Positions 44,515 through 53,781 of a stretch of 64,000 bases of DNA are shown piece after piece. The notes below the pieces were generated by a model. It did no database searches and was not told where the DNA came from. It saw nothing but the letters and a program-made list of their open reading frames with translations. The position numbers were made by a program, and so were the translations under genes. How positions within the stretch are numbered: position 1 is the stretch's first letter; every line of letters begins with the position of its first letter. Source of the DNA: Mycolicibacterium sp. P1-5. Its GTDB lineage: Bacteria > Actinomycetota > Actinomycetes > Mycobacteriales > Mycobacteriaceae. Location of the stretch: positions 620,001 to 684,000 of the forward strand of contig NZ_NPKT01000001.1 of assembly GCF_008329565.1 (NCBI RefSeq). The letters run 5' to 3'.

Positions 44515-45579
44515 ATGACGTCACTGCCCTCGCTGGCGCTGGTCGCCATCTTCATCGCGTGTGCGGCCGTCATTTGGTTCGCCGGAATCAAGTTGTCCCA
44601 GACGACCGACGTGCTGTCGCAACGCTGGCATCTCGGTTCGGCGCTGGGCGGCGTCATCTTGTTGGCGATCGCGACGAACCTGCCTGAGCTCGCCATCACC
44701 GCCAGCGCAGCGCTGTCGCATCACATCGATGTGGCCGTGGGCAACATCCTCGGTGGCATCGCGATCCAGACCGTTGTGCTGGCGGTTCTCGACGCCGCCG
44801 GCACGCGTCCGCGTAAGCCGCTGACGTATCTGGCGGCATCGCTGACCCTGGTGCTGGAAGCCGGACTGGTGGTGGCGCTGCTGGTGATCGTGGTGATGTC
44901 CACCCAGTTGCCGAGTTCGTTGATCGCATGGCGGCTGACTCCCGGTGCGGTGCTGATCTTCGTGGTATGGGCGATCGGCTTGTTCCTGATCCGCCGTGCC
45001 GGGCATGGCCTGCCATGGCACGAATCCGGTCATGCGCCGGGCAGCCAGGACAAGCCGCCAGGGCATTCCACGGCCGCCAATGAGAAGACCGCCACGCAGA
45101 AAGGTGTCAGCACCGGCCGTACCGTCGCGGTGTTCACCGCCGCGGCGATCGCCACGCTGGTGGCCGGTGTCGTTATCGAACGCAGCGGCGAGGAGGTGTT
45201 CGGTCGCTGGGGAATGTCGGGAGTGCTGTTCGGCGCCACCGTACTTGCCGCGGCCACCTCGCTACCCGAGCTCTCGACCGGCCTGGCGTCGACCCGGATG
45301 GGTGATTACAAGCTGGCGATGAGTGATATCTTCGGCGGCAACGCATTTCTGCCGGTGCTCTTCCTGCTCGCGACGCTGCTGTCCGGTTCGGCGGTGCTGC
45401 CGACAGCTCATCACACCGACATCTATCTCACCGCCCTGGCCGGCCTGCTCACCGTGGTGTACATGGCGGGACTGATCTTCCGCCCGCAGCGGCAATGGCT
45501 GCGGATGGGACTTGACTCCATTGCCGTGGTCATCCTGTACATCGCCGGCGTCATCGGCCTGGCCTTCATCAGCCCATAA
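44515..45579 (+). CDS. CaCA-family cation/Ca2+ exchanger-like membrane protein
   Basis: 354 residues from ATG 44515, with GAGGAG upstream. Two inverted halves, each with the alpha-repeat motif: AIATNLPELAITASAAL plus GNILGGIAIQ, and AAATSLPELSTGLAS plus SDIFGGNAFLP. The Glu in each LPE and the following G-N-x-x-G residues line the ion path in sodium/calcium exchangers. A charged His/Lys-rich cytoplasmic loop lies between the halves (about 165-200). The transported ion is uncertain. Confidence 0.9.
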   Translation: MTSLPSLALVAIFIACAAVIWFAGIKLSQTTDVLSQRWHLGSALGGVILLAIATNLPELAITASAALSHHIDVAVGNILGGIAIQTVVLAVLDAAGTRPRKPLTYLAASLTLVLEAGLVVALLVIVVMSTQLPSSLIAWRLTPGAVLIFVVWAIGLFLIRRAGHGLPWHESGHAPGSQDKPPGHSTAANEKTATQKGVSTGRTVAVFTAAAIATLVAGVVIERSGEEVFGRWGMSGVLFGATVLAAATSLPELSTGLASTRMGDYKLAMSDIFGGNAFLPVLFLLATLLSGSAVLPTAHHTDIYLTALAGLLTVVYMAGLIFRPQRQWLRMGLDSIAVVILYIAGVIGLAFISP

Positions 45580-45650
45580 TTCTTGCCGTGCAGCAATCAT
45601 TAACCACACGCAAGGGAATGAGTAGGCGGCTCGGCGGGTAAGCATCAGTC

Positions 45651-46709
45651 ATGCACGCGTTGACAGTCCAGCCTGGCAAAGCCGATTCGCTCGCCGTCGA
45701 GGAGATCGACGAACCCACCGCCGGCCCTGGCGAGTTGCGGGTCGCCGGTCTTGCGATCGGGGTGTGTGGAACCGACAAGGAGATCGCGGCCGGCGAGTAT
45801 GGCTGGGCCCCGCCCGGGCGTGATCGGTTGGTACTGGGACACGAGTCGCTGGGCCGGGTTCTCAGCGCGCCCGATGACAGTGACTTCGCGGCAGGTGATC
45901 TGGTGGTCGGGGTGGTGCGCCGACCAGACCCGGTGCCCTGCGGAGCCTGCGCTCACGGCGAGTTCGACATGTGCCGCAACGGTCAGTACACCGAACGCGG
46001 TATCAAAGAGATCGACGGGTACGGTAGCGAAATATGGTGTGTAGAAAACGATTACGCAGTCAAGCTCGATGATGGGCTGGCCGATGTCGGCATGCTGATG
46101 GAGCCCACCACCGTGGTGGCCAAGGCCTGGGAGCAGGTGTACCGCATCGGGCAGCGAGCGTGGTTCGAGCCGCGCACCGCGCTTGTCACCGGTGCGGGCC
46201 CGATCGGGCTGCTGGCCGCACTGCTTGGCGTTCAGCGCGGTCTGGAGGTGCACGTGCTCGACCGGGTCACCAGCGGACCCAAACCCAAGATCGTGGAAGC
46301 CCTCAACGCCACCTACCACCACGACAGCGTCGAGGAAGCGGTCGGAAAAATCCACCCGGACATCGTGATCGAAGCCACCGGGGTGGGCTCGCTGGTCTTC
46401 GACGCGATGACTGTCACCGGCGCCTATGGCATCGTCGCCTTGACCGGCGTCTCCCCCAAGGGGCGCAATCTCACGGTGGACGCCGGTGGGCTCAATCGCG
46501 AGATCGTTCTGGAGAACGACGCGGTGGTGGGTTCGGTCAACGCCAACCTGCGCCACTACCAGCAGGCTGCCGAGGCGTTGGCCAAGGCTGATCCAAAGTG
46601 GTTGGCCAGTTTGATAACCCGTCGCGTACCGCTGAGAGACGCGCCGAAGGCGTTCGACGCCGGCCCGGAAGACGTCAAGGTCGTCATCACCCTGGACCAA
46701 TCGAGCTAG
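45651..46709 (+). CDS. Zinc-dependent glucose 1-dehydrogenase-like MDR enzyme
   Basis: 352 residues. Catalytic zinc region IGVCGTDKEIAAGEYG (Cys39 approximately) with LGHESLGRV; a structural-zinc-type segment PCGACAHGEFDMCRNG; Rossmann loop TGAGPIGLLAALLG. The C-terminal domain (RHYQQAAEALAKADPKWL) is the Glu_dehyd_C type of archaeal-style glucose dehydrogenases. It oxidises glucose to gluconolactone with NAD(P). It is two bases upstream of a GH15 trehalase-type gene, suggesting trehalose to glucose to gluconate. Confidence 0.88.
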   Translation: MHALTVQPGKADSLAVEEIDEPTAGPGELRVAGLAIGVCGTDKEIAAGEYGWAPPGRDRLVLGHESLGRVLSAPDDSDFAAGDLVVGVVRRPDPVPCGACAHGEFDMCRNGQYTERGIKEIDGYGSEIWCVENDYAVKLDDGLADVGMLMEPTTVVAKAWEQVYRIGQRAWFEPRTALVTGAGPIGLLAALLGVQRGLEVHVLDRVTSGPKPKIVEALNATYHHDSVEEAVGKIHPDIVIEATGVGSLVFDAMTVTGAYGIVALTGVSPKGRNLTVDAGGLNREIVLENDAVVGSVNANLRHYQQAAEALAKADPKWLASLITRRVPLRDAPKAFDAGPEDVKVVITLDQSS

Positions 46710-46711
46710 CC

Positions 46712-48523
46712 GTGGCCCGAATCGAAGACTACGCCCTGCTCGGCGATCTACATTCGGCTGCTCTGGTGTCACGCACCGGTGCCATCGACTGGCTGTGCCT
46801 GCCACGGTTCGATTCCCCCGCGTGCTTCGCCGCGCTGCTCGGTGGCGACCAGGCCGGCACCTGGCAGCTGGCTCCGGCCGACGGCGGCCCGGCGACGCGG
46901 CGCCGCTATCGTGACGACTCATTGATCTTGGAAACCGAGTGGGACACCGCCGACGGCAGCGTGCGGCTCATCGACACCATGCCGCCGCGAGGGACAGCGC
47001 CCGACCTGGTGCGCGTCGTGGAAGGTGTGCGTGGCCGCGTTCGAATGCGGATGCTACTGCGACTGCGGTTCGACTACGGCCACGACGTTCCGTGGGTTCG
47101 CCGCCAGGGACGGGACCTCACCGCCATCGCCGGCCCCGATGCGGTGTGGCTGCGCACCCCGGTGCAGCTGCGCGGCGAGAACCTGACGACGGTCGCCGAA
47201 TTCGAGGTCGAAGCCGGCGAACGGGTGCCGTTCGTGTTGACCCACGGCCCCTCCTGGCAGCCAAGGCCTGACCCCGTCGACGCCGAGAAGGCGTTGAAAG
47301 ATACCGAGAAGTACTGGCGGAATTGGATTTCCGGTTGTCAGTACGACGGGCCGTTCAAGGAGGAGGTGCGCCGTTCCCTGGTAGTGCTCAAGGCGCTGAC
47401 CTACGCTCCCACCGGGGGCATCGTCGCGGCGGCCACCACATCGCTGCCCGAACAACTCGGCGGCCCACGCAACTGGGACTACCGGTATTGCTGGCTGCGC
47501 GATGCCACCTTCACCCTGCAGGCGCTACTCGGCACCGGGTACGTCGCCGAGGCCAAAGCCTGGCGAGAGTGGTTGGTGCGCGCGGTCGCCGGTGACCCCG
47601 CCGAGCTGCAGATCATGTATGGACTGGACGGCAAGCGACGGTTGCCCGAAGAAGAATTGCCTTGGCTCGACGGCTACGAAGGATCCAAGCCGGTGCGGGT
47701 CGGCAATGCCGCCGCCCAACAGTTCCAGCTCGATGTGTGGGGTGAAGTGCTCGACGGCCTGCACCTGGCCCGCGAGTCCGGCATGGAGCTCGACGACACC
47801 GCTTGGGACGTGCAGCGCGCATTGCTGGACTACCTGGAGAGCCACTGGCGTGACCCCGACAAGAGCCTGTGGGAAATCCGCGGTCCGTCAAGACAATTCG
47901 TGCACTCCAAGGTGATGGCGTGGGCAGGCATCGACCGCGCAGTACGCACGGTGGAAAACCATCACCTCGATGGGCCACTGGACCGCTGGAAAGAACTGCG
48001 TCGGCAGATCCACGATGAGGTGTGCACCAACGGCTACGACGCCGATCGCAACACCTTCACCCAGTCCTATGGCTCCGACCAACTGGACGCGGCACTGCTG
48101 TTGATCCCCCGGGTGGGCTTCCTGCCGCACGACGACCATCGGGTGGTGGGCACCGTCGAGGCGATCCAGAAGCAGTTGTCCAGTAACGGTTTCGTACTGC
48201 GCTACCGCCCGCAGGAGAGCAACGACGGATTGCCGGGTGGCGAGGGCGTGTTCCTGGCGTGCAGCTTCTGGCTGGCCGACGCTCTGGCGGGCATCGGCCG
48301 CACCGGCCAGGCCACCCAGCTGTTCGAGCGATTACTCGCGCTGCGCAACGACGTCGGTCTACTCAGCGAGGAGTACGACACCGAACACAACCGCCAGATC
48401 GGCAACACCCCACAGGCGTTCTCCATGGTGGGCCTGATCAACACCGCACGGAACCTGGCGGGCAGCCGCACCAATACCGATGCCCGCCGCCACGAACAGG
48501 ACCTCAGCCCTGCCGCCAGCTAG
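46712..48523 (+). CDS. Glycoside hydrolase family 15 protein, trehalase/glucoamylase-like
   Basis: 603 residues from GTG 46712 (VARIEDYALLGDLHSAALV). The N-terminal beta-sandwich has SRTGAIDWLCLPRFDSPACF. The (alpha/alpha)6 barrel begins near residue 245, with GGPRNWDYRYCWLRDATFTL; the catalytic Glu region is KSLWEIRGP and the second acid lies in LLSEEYD. Mycobacterial GH15 enzymes of this type include the phosphate-dependent trehalase (Rv2402 family), so trehalose is the most likely substrate. Translationally close to the glucose dehydrogenase. Its stop overlaps the convergent GntR-gene stop. Confidence 0.88.
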   Translation: MARIEDYALLGDLHSAALVSRTGAIDWLCLPRFDSPACFAALLGGDQAGTWQLAPADGGPATRRRYRDDSLILETEWDTADGSVRLIDTMPPRGTAPDLVRVVEGVRGRVRMRMLLRLRFDYGHDVPWVRRQGRDLTAIAGPDAVWLRTPVQLRGENLTTVAEFEVEAGERVPFVLTHGPSWQPRPDPVDAEKALKDTEKYWRNWISGCQYDGPFKEEVRRSLVVLKALTYAPTGGIVAAATTSLPEQLGGPRNWDYRYCWLRDATFTLQALLGTGYVAEAKAWREWLVRAVAGDPAELQIMYGLDGKRRLPEEELPWLDGYEGSKPVRVGNAAAQQFQLDVWGEVLDGLHLARESGMELDDTAWDVQRALLDYLESHWRDPDKSLWEIRGPSRQFVHSKVMAWAGIDRAVRTVENHHLDGPLDRWKELRRQIHDEVCTNGYDADRNTFTQSYGSDQLDAALLLIPRVGFLPHDDHRVVGTVEAIQKQLSSNGFVLRYRPQESNDGLPGGEGVFLACSFWLADALAGIGRTGQATQLFERLLALRNDVGLLSEEYDTEHNRQIGNTPQAFSMVGLINTARNLAGSRTNTDARRHEQDLSPAAS

Positions 48524-49257
48524 TCCAGGAAGCCGTGGAGCAGAGCCGCTGAGCCGGCGACGTGGGCCTGCATCGCGGTGCCCGCGGCATCGGGATCACC
48601 GGCAAGGATCGCCATCACGATGGCCTCGTGCTGTTCGTCGGAGTGTGCAATGTTGCGGCGCAGCAATGGAATCTGGTCGAGCAGTGCGTTCAATCGCATC
48701 CGGTTCTCGGCCACCAACGGCACCAGGGACGCGGATCCGGCCGCCTCAGCGATCGCCAGATGTAGGCGTGAATCCAACCGCCGGTAGTCGCCGACGCAGG
48801 AGCAGCGCACGTCGCTCAGCCGGGACCACAGCTCCTCACGCTCGGCGGCGGTCAGCGTTCGGGTCGCGGCCATCCGGGCCGCACCGACTTCGAGGATTTC
48901 GCGCAACCTCAGCGCGTCGTCGATGTCGGCGCGACCGAACGGCACCACCCCTTCGGTGGGAGCGGGCAGTGACTCGGCTAGAAACGTGCCGCCGTAACGG
49001 CCGCGGCGTGACACCAGGTAGCCGGCGTCGGCCAGCGACTTGATCGCCTCCCGCACGGTGTCGCGGCTGACGCCGAGCCGGGTCGCGAGTTCGCGTTCGG
49101 GGGGCAGTGAGTCACCCGGTGTCAGCACACCGAGCTTGATGGTCTGCAGCAGCCGGCCCACGGTGTCCTCGAACGCGTTGCCGAGGCGCACCGGACGCAG
49201 CAGTGCATCGTGAGCCTGCTGCGGTTCCGGAGCCTGTTCCCGGGTCGCTGACGCCAT
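48520..49257 (-). CDS. GntR-family (FadR-type) transcriptional regulator
   Basis: 245 residues from ATG 49257. N-terminal winged helix (LPPERELATRLGVSRDTVREAIKSLADAGYLVSRRG, about 50-85) and a C-terminal FCD domain of about 150 residues (LRLREILEVGAARMAA, DSRLHLAIAEAAG, HEAIVMAIL), whose Asp/His residues often bind a metal and a carboxylate ligand. Last gene of the glnA4-type operon, five bases after the SDR gene; it probably regulates that operon and the divergent permease. Confidence 0.9.
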   Translation of the reverse strand: MASATREQAPEPQQAHDALLRPVRLGNAFEDTVGRLLQTIKLGVLTPGDSLPPERELATRLGVSRDTVREAIKSLADAGYLVSRRGRYGGTFLAESLPAPTEGVVPFGRADIDDALRLREILEVGAARMAATRTLTAAEREELWSRLSDVRCSCVGDYRRLDSRLHLAIAEAAGSASLVPLVAENRMRLNALLDQIPLLRRNIAHSDEQHEAIVMAILAGDPDAAGTAMQAHVAGSAALLHGFLD

Positions 49258-49262
49258 GATGC

Positions 49263-50036
49263 TTATAGCGGCGTTACGTAGTGGCCGGTGATGCCGCCGT
49301 CGACCAGGAAGCTCGACCCGGTGATGAACGACGAGTCGTCGCTGGCCAGGAACGCCACCGCGGCGGCCAACTCCTCCGGCTCGGCGAACCGGCCCATCGG
49401 CACGTGCACCAGGCGGCGCGCCGCGCGCTCGGGATCCTTGGCGAACAGCTCCCGCAGCAGGGGCGTGTTCACCGGGCCGGGGCACAGCGCGTTGACCCGA
49501 ATCCCCTGGCGCGCGTATTGGATTCCAAGTTCACGCGACATCGCCAGCACCCCGCCCTTGGACGCGGTGTAGGAGATCTGGGAGGTGGCCGAACCGTTGA
49601 CCGCCACGAATGAGGCCGTGTTGATGATCGAACCCCGTTGCGCGGGCACCATATGCCGCAGCGCCGCCTTACAGCAGAAGAACACCGACTTCAGGTTGAC
49701 GTCCTGCACCCGGTCCCAGGCGTCGATGCCGGTGTTCTCGATAAGGTCGTCATCAGGTGGGCTGATACCCGCGTTGTTGAACGCGATGTCCACCCCGCCG
49801 TGCAGATCAAAGGCGGTGTCGAACAACGTGTCCACCGCGACCTGGTCGGCGACGTCGACCTGAACGAACGTCACGTTGAGATCGTTGGCGACCGACTTGC
49901 CGGTGGTCTCGTCGAGATCCCCGATGACGACGATCGCGCCCTCGGACCGCATCCGCTTGGCGGCCGCCAGTCCGATGCCGCTGGCACCACCGGTGATGAC
50001 GGCGACCTTGTCCTTGAGTCGCTGGGACAGATCCAT
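49263..50036 (-). CDS. Short-chain dehydrogenase/reductase
   Basis: 257 residues. TGGASGIG cofactor loop, Asp in VIGDLDE (NAD preference), FNNAGIS, catalytic Ser in SIINTAS, Tyr/Lys in SYTASKGG, and TGSSFLVDGG at the C-terminus. It starts directly after the aldC stop without a gap. Same place as Rv2857c relative to the aldehyde dehydrogenase. Substrate unknown; an alcohol or keto intermediate of the amine pathway is likely. Confidence 0.9.
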   Translation of the reverse strand: MDLSQRLKDKVAVITGGASGIGLAAAKRMRSEGAIVVIGDLDETTGKSVANDLNVTFVQVDVADQVAVDTLFDTAFDLHGGVDIAFNNAGISPPDDDLIENTGIDAWDRVQDVNLKSVFFCCKAALRHMVPAQRGSIINTASFVAVNGSATSQISYTASKGGVLAMSRELGIQYARQGIRVNALCPGPVNTPLLRELFAKDPERAARRLVHVPMGRFAEPEELAAAVAFLASDDSSFITGSSFLVDGGITGHYVTPL

Positions 50037-51401
50037 CTAGCTCTCCTCTACGGCAAAGAAGACATTCTTGGTTTCGGTGAAGTGCAGTGGTGCGTCCGGC
50101 CCGAGTTCGCGACCCAACCCGGATTGCTTGAATCCGCCGAACGGGGTGTTGTACCGGACCGACGAATGGGAGTTCACGCTGAGATTGCCGGCCTCGACCG
50201 CGCGGGACACCCGCACCGCCCGCGACAGGTTGTCGGTCCAGATCGACCCGGACAGCCCGTATTCAGTGTCGTTGGCCAACGCGATGGCGTCGGCTTCGTC
50301 CTCGAACGGCAGCACCGTGACGACCGGACCGAAGATCTCGTCGGTCACGGTGCGGTCGGTGCGCTGCGGGGTGAGCACCGTTGGCGGAAACCAGAAGCCG
50401 GGCCCGCTGGGCGCCGAGCCGCGGAAGGCGACGTTCGTGTCATCGGGCACATAAGCGGCCACCGATTCGAAGTGCTTGCGCGACACCAGCGGTCCCATCT
50501 CGGTGTCCCGAGCGGTGGGATCACCGACGACCACACCCTTGACGGCCGGCTCGAGCAGTTCCATGAACTTGTCGAACACGCTGCGCTGCACCAGGATCCG
50601 GCTGCGCGCGCAGCAGTCCTGCCCGGCGTTGTCGAACACGCCATAGGGTGCGGTCGCTGCGGCCTTTTCGAGGTCGCAGTCGGCGAAGACGATATTGGCG
50701 TTCTTACCGCCGAGTTCCAGGGTGACCCTCTTGACTTGGTTGGCGGCCCCGGCCATCACCTTGGTGCCCACCTCGGTCGAGCCGGTGAATACAATCTTGC
50801 GGACATCTGGGTGGCTGATGAAACGGTCGCCGACCACCGAGCCCCGTCCAGGCAGAACCTGAAACAGGCCCTCCGGCAGACCGGCTTCCAACGCGAGCTC
50901 GCCCAGATGCATCGAGGTCAGTGGCGTCCACTCGGCCGGTTTGAGCACCACCGCGTTGCCCGCGGCCAGGGCGGGTGCGAAGCCCCATACCGCGATCGGC
51001 ATCGGGAAGTTCCACGGCGTGATCACCCCGATCACACCCATCGGCTCGTTGAACGTCACATTCAGTCCACCGGCTACCGGAATCTGCTTGCCCGACAGGC
51101 GTTCCGGGGTGGCCGAGTAGAACTGCAAGACGTCGCGCACGTGTCCGGCCTCCCACTCGGCGGCACCGATCGGATGCCCGGAGTTGGCGACCTCGAGGGC
51201 GGCCAGCTCGCCGACGTGGCCGTCGACCGCTGCGGCGAACGCTCGTAGCGCGGCGGCCCGCTCCGCGGGAGCCTGCTTCGCCCAGGCTTTTTGGGCCACC
51301 TTGGCGCGCGCGACCGCATCGTCGACCCCGGCGACGTCGGTCAGCTCGACCGTGCGCAACGCCTCTTCGGTCGCCGGATTGACCAGTTCGGTGGTACTCA
51401 A
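50037..51401 (-). CDS. aldC: Aldehyde dehydrogenase (AldC-type, NAD(P)-dependent)
   Basis: 454 residues from TTG 51401, which overlaps the amidotransferase stop (TTGA). Motifs: GVITPWNFPMPIAVW, KPAEWTPLTSMHLGEL, FTGSTEVGTKVM, catalytic Glu in VTLELGGKNANIVF, catalytic Cys in DNAGQDCCARSRILV, and EIFGPVVTVLPF. In gamma-glutamylation pathways this enzyme oxidises gamma-glutamyl-aminoaldehydes. Context: same operon as glutamine synthetase-like and PuuD-like genes. Confidence 0.93.
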   Translation of the reverse strand: MSTTELVNPATEEALRTVELTDVAGVDDAVARAKVAQKAWAKQAPAERAAALRAFAAAVDGHVGELAALEVANSGHPIGAAEWEAGHVRDVLQFYSATPERLSGKQIPVAGGLNVTFNEPMGVIGVITPWNFPMPIAVWGFAPALAAGNAVVLKPAEWTPLTSMHLGELALEAGLPEGLFQVLPGRGSVVGDRFISHPDVRKIVFTGSTEVGTKVMAGAANQVKRVTLELGGKNANIVFADCDLEKAAATAPYGVFDNAGQDCCARSRILVQRSVFDKFMELLEPAVKGVVVGDPTARDTEMGPLVSRKHFESVAAYVPDDTNVAFRGSAPSGPGFWFPPTVLTPQRTDRTVTDEIFGPVVTVLPFEDEADAIALANDTEYGLSGSIWTDNLSRAVRVSRAVEAGNLSVNSHSSVRYNTPFGGFKQSGLGRELGPDAPLHFTETKNVFFAVEES

Positions 51402-52207
51402 GCTCGGGCCTTCCCCCTAGTCGCTTCGCTCCTGCCCCCAAGGGCCGCTCTCTCTGTGGTGTTGGTCCGTGCCGCCTCGACCAGACCGGCGAACACCCGC
51501 AGGTCGTCGAGGGTCTCCTCGGGATGCCACTGCACGGCGAGGACGAAATCGTCGCCAGGCAGCTCGACGGCCTCGACTACGCCGTCGCCGTCGAGGGCGC
51601 TGATCATCAGCCCGTCTCCGAGCCGGTCTATCGCCTGATGGTGGTAGCACTGCGCATTCGTGCTCTGCCCGATCAGCCCGGCCAGCCTGCTGCCGGCCAC
51701 CGTCCGGATCGAGGACGTGGTGAACACCGCGTTGCCCTGCTGATGACGGGCGTGCCCGACGACATCGGGCAGGTGCTGATGCAGAGTGCCACCGAGCGCG
51801 ACGTTGAGAACCTGTGCGCCGCGGCAGATGCCGAGCACCGGCAGGTGCCGGGGTATCGCAGCGCTCACCAGCGCGAGCTCCCACGCGTCACGAACGCGGT
51901 CGGGCTCATCGGTGGCAGGGTGCGCGTCGTGGCCGTAGGCGGCCGGGTCGACGTCCCTGCCGCCGGTGATGATCAGGCCGTCGAGCCCGTGGAGGATCTG
52001 GTCGACGACGCCGGCGTCCACCGGTTGCGGCGGCAGCAGCGTGGCGATGCCACCGGCCCGCGTCACACCTTCGATGTAGATGCCGGGCAGGAAGCTGGCG
52101 TGCACATCCCAGATGCCCGTCTGTGCCTGCTGCAAGTAGGTGGTCAGCCCGATGACAGGACGCAGCCCGGCCTCCTCCCGTCCGCGAGCAGAACTAGAGC
52201 CGCTCAA
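51398..52207 (-). CDS. Class I glutamine amidotransferase-like hydrolase (PuuD-type gamma-glutamyl hydrolase)
   Basis: 269 residues if the TTG at 52207 is used, overlapping the end of the glutamine-synthetase-like gene by 14 bases; the conserved part begins at LRPVIGLTTYLQ. Nucleophile Cys in VLGICRGAQVLNVALGG; His and Glu in VQWHPEET; GLIITGGRDVDP. PuuD-type proteins hydrolyse the gamma-glutamyl bond of gamma-glutamyl-GABA-like products. The start is uncertain because a good ribosome site (GGAGGAGG, near 52169) is followed only by CTG. Confidence 0.88.
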   Translation of the reverse strand: MSGSSSARGREEAGLRPVIGLTTYLQQAQTGIWDVHASFLPGIYIEGVTRAGGIATLLPPQPVDAGVVDQILHGLDGLIITGGRDVDPAAYGHDAHPATDEPDRVRDAWELALVSAAIPRHLPVLGICRGAQVLNVALGGTLHQHLPDVVGHARHQQGNAVFTTSSIRTVAGSRLAGLIGQSTNAQCYHHQAIDRLGDGLMISALDGDGVVEAVELPGDDFVLAVQWHPEETLDDLRVFAGLVEAARTNTTERAALGGRSEATRGKARA

Positions 52208-53633
52208 AGCCGCGCACCCTCTCCCAATCGGTCACCGCGGAATTGAACGCCGCCAGCTCGACACGGGCATTGTTCAGGTAGTGCTCGACGACCTCGTCGC
52301 CGAATGCCTCGCGGGCCACCGCCGAACCCTCGAACAGCGCGGCCGCCTCGGCCAGTGTGGTCGGCAGCCGCTCGGCGCCACTGGTGTAGGCGTTGCCCTG
52401 CACGGCATCCGGCAGCTCCAGCCCGTTGTCGATGCCGTACAGACCACCGGCGATCAATGCCGCCACCGCGAGATATTGGTTGACATCACCACCGGGTGCG
52501 CGACACTCCATCCGCATCCCAGACCCGTGTCCGACCACCCGCAATGCGCAGGTGCGGTTGTCCATGCCCCACGCGACTGCGGTCGGCGCGAAGCTGCCAT
52601 CGACAAACCGCTTGTAGGAGTTGATATTCGGTGCATAGAACAGGGTCAGCTCGCGCAGCGTGGCCAGCTGGCCGGCGACGAAGCTGCGGAACATCGGCGA
52701 CATTCCGAGTTCGTCGGCGTCGTCCGCGAACACCGCCGAGCCGTCCGTGCCGCGGAAGGAGATGTGGATGTGGCAGCTGTTTCCTTCGCGCTCATCGTAT
52801 TTCGCCATGAATGTCAGGCTCTTGCCGTGCTGGTCGGCGATCTCTTTCGCGCCGTTCTTGTAGATCGTGTGGTTGTCACAGGTGACCAGCGCTTCGGCGT
52901 ACCGGAACCCGATCTCCTGCTGGCCGAGGTTGCATTCACCCTTGACGCCCTCGCAGTACATGCCCGCACCGGACATCCCGAGTCGGATGTCGCGCAGCAG
53001 CGGCTCCATCCGGGTCGACGCCAGCATCGCGTAGTCGATGTTGTAGTCGGTGGCTGGAGTCAGGTCGCGGTAGCCGGACTTCCACGCGTCGCGGTATGTG
53101 GTGTCGAACGCGATGAACTCGAGTTCGGTGGCGGCAACAGCGTCCAGATTCCGGTCGGCGAGTCGGGCCAGTTGCTTGTTGAGGATGCTACGGGGGGCCT
53201 GCACCACCGGTGTGCCGTCGGTCCAGGACAGGTCGGCCATGACCAGTGCGGTGCCTGGCTGCCACGGCAGCAGACGCAGCGTGCTGAAATCCGGGGTCAT
53301 CACCATGTCGCCGTAGCCGGTTTCCCAACTCGAGATCGCGTAGCCGTCGACGGTGTTGTTCTCGACGTCCACCGCCAGCAGGTAGTTGCAGCACTCGGCG
53401 CCGTGGGCGGCGACGTCGTCGACGAATAGTTCGGCCGAAATCCGCTTACCGGTCAGCCGGCCCTGCATGTCGGCAAACGCGACGATCACGGTGTCGATCT
53501 CACCGGCGGCCACCATGGCGTCCAGCTCGGCCTGCAGCAACAGACCTCGTCGGCGGCGGCCAACACCATCAGGCGTCACGCGTGCCCCTCTCGATTGCCC
53601 CGCATCGGGTTGATTAGACGGAAAGTCAACCAT
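52194..53633 (-). CDS. glnA4: GlnA4-type glutamine synthetase family protein (probable gamma-glutamyl-amine ligase)
   Basis: 479 residues from ATG 53633 (MVDFPSNQPDAG); ATG 53663 is an alternative. Catalytic-domain motifs of the GS family are present (ATELEFIAFD, VKGECNLGQQEIGFRY, NSCHIHISFRG, NRTCALRVVG). It matches M. tuberculosis GlnA4 as I recall it and lacks the adenylylation Tyr region of GlnA1. Together with PuuD-, aldehyde-dehydrogenase- and permease-type neighbours it probably gamma-glutamylates an amine or amino alcohol for catabolism, as in the Puu pathway. First gene of its operon. Confidence 0.92.
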   Translation of the reverse strand: MVDFPSNQPDAGQSRGARVTPDGVGRRRRGLLLQAELDAMVAAGEIDTVIVAFADMQGRLTGKRISAELFVDDVAAHGAECCNYLLAVDVENNTVDGYAISSWETGYGDMVMTPDFSTLRLLPWQPGTALVMADLSWTDGTPVVQAPRSILNKQLARLADRNLDAVAATELEFIAFDTTYRDAWKSGYRDLTPATDYNIDYAMLASTRMEPLLRDIRLGMSGAGMYCEGVKGECNLGQQEIGFRYAEALVTCDNHTIYKNGAKEIADQHGKSLTFMAKYDEREGNSCHIHISFRGTDGSAVFADDADELGMSPMFRSFVAGQLATLRELTLFYAPNINSYKRFVDGSFAPTAVAWGMDNRTCALRVVGHGSGMRMECRAPGGDVNQYLAVAALIAGGLYGIDNGLELPDAVQGNAYTSGAERLPTTLAEAAALFEGSAVAREAFGDEVVEHYLNNARVELAAFNSAVTDWERVRGFERL

Positions 53634-53705
53634 TGGATGCCGCCATCGCGGCGGTGTCGCCATCCAGGTTTACATAAACGTCACTCCAAAGGTAGGACAC
53701 CAGAC

Positions 53706-53721
53706 CAATAGCACTCTATTG
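53706..53721. promoter_or_regulatory. Inverted repeat between glnA4 and the permease gene
   Basis: CAATAG (53706-53711), four bases, CTATTG (53716-53721), in the 148-base divergent gap. Candidate operator, perhaps for the GntR protein at 48520-49257; the sequence is not the standard FadR TGGT-N-ACCA form. Confidence 0.4.
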
Positions 53722-53781
53722 TCCCTACTCAGGAGAGCGCCGGTGGGCGCCTCTTGGTCATCTCGCCCAGAAGGAGACACC

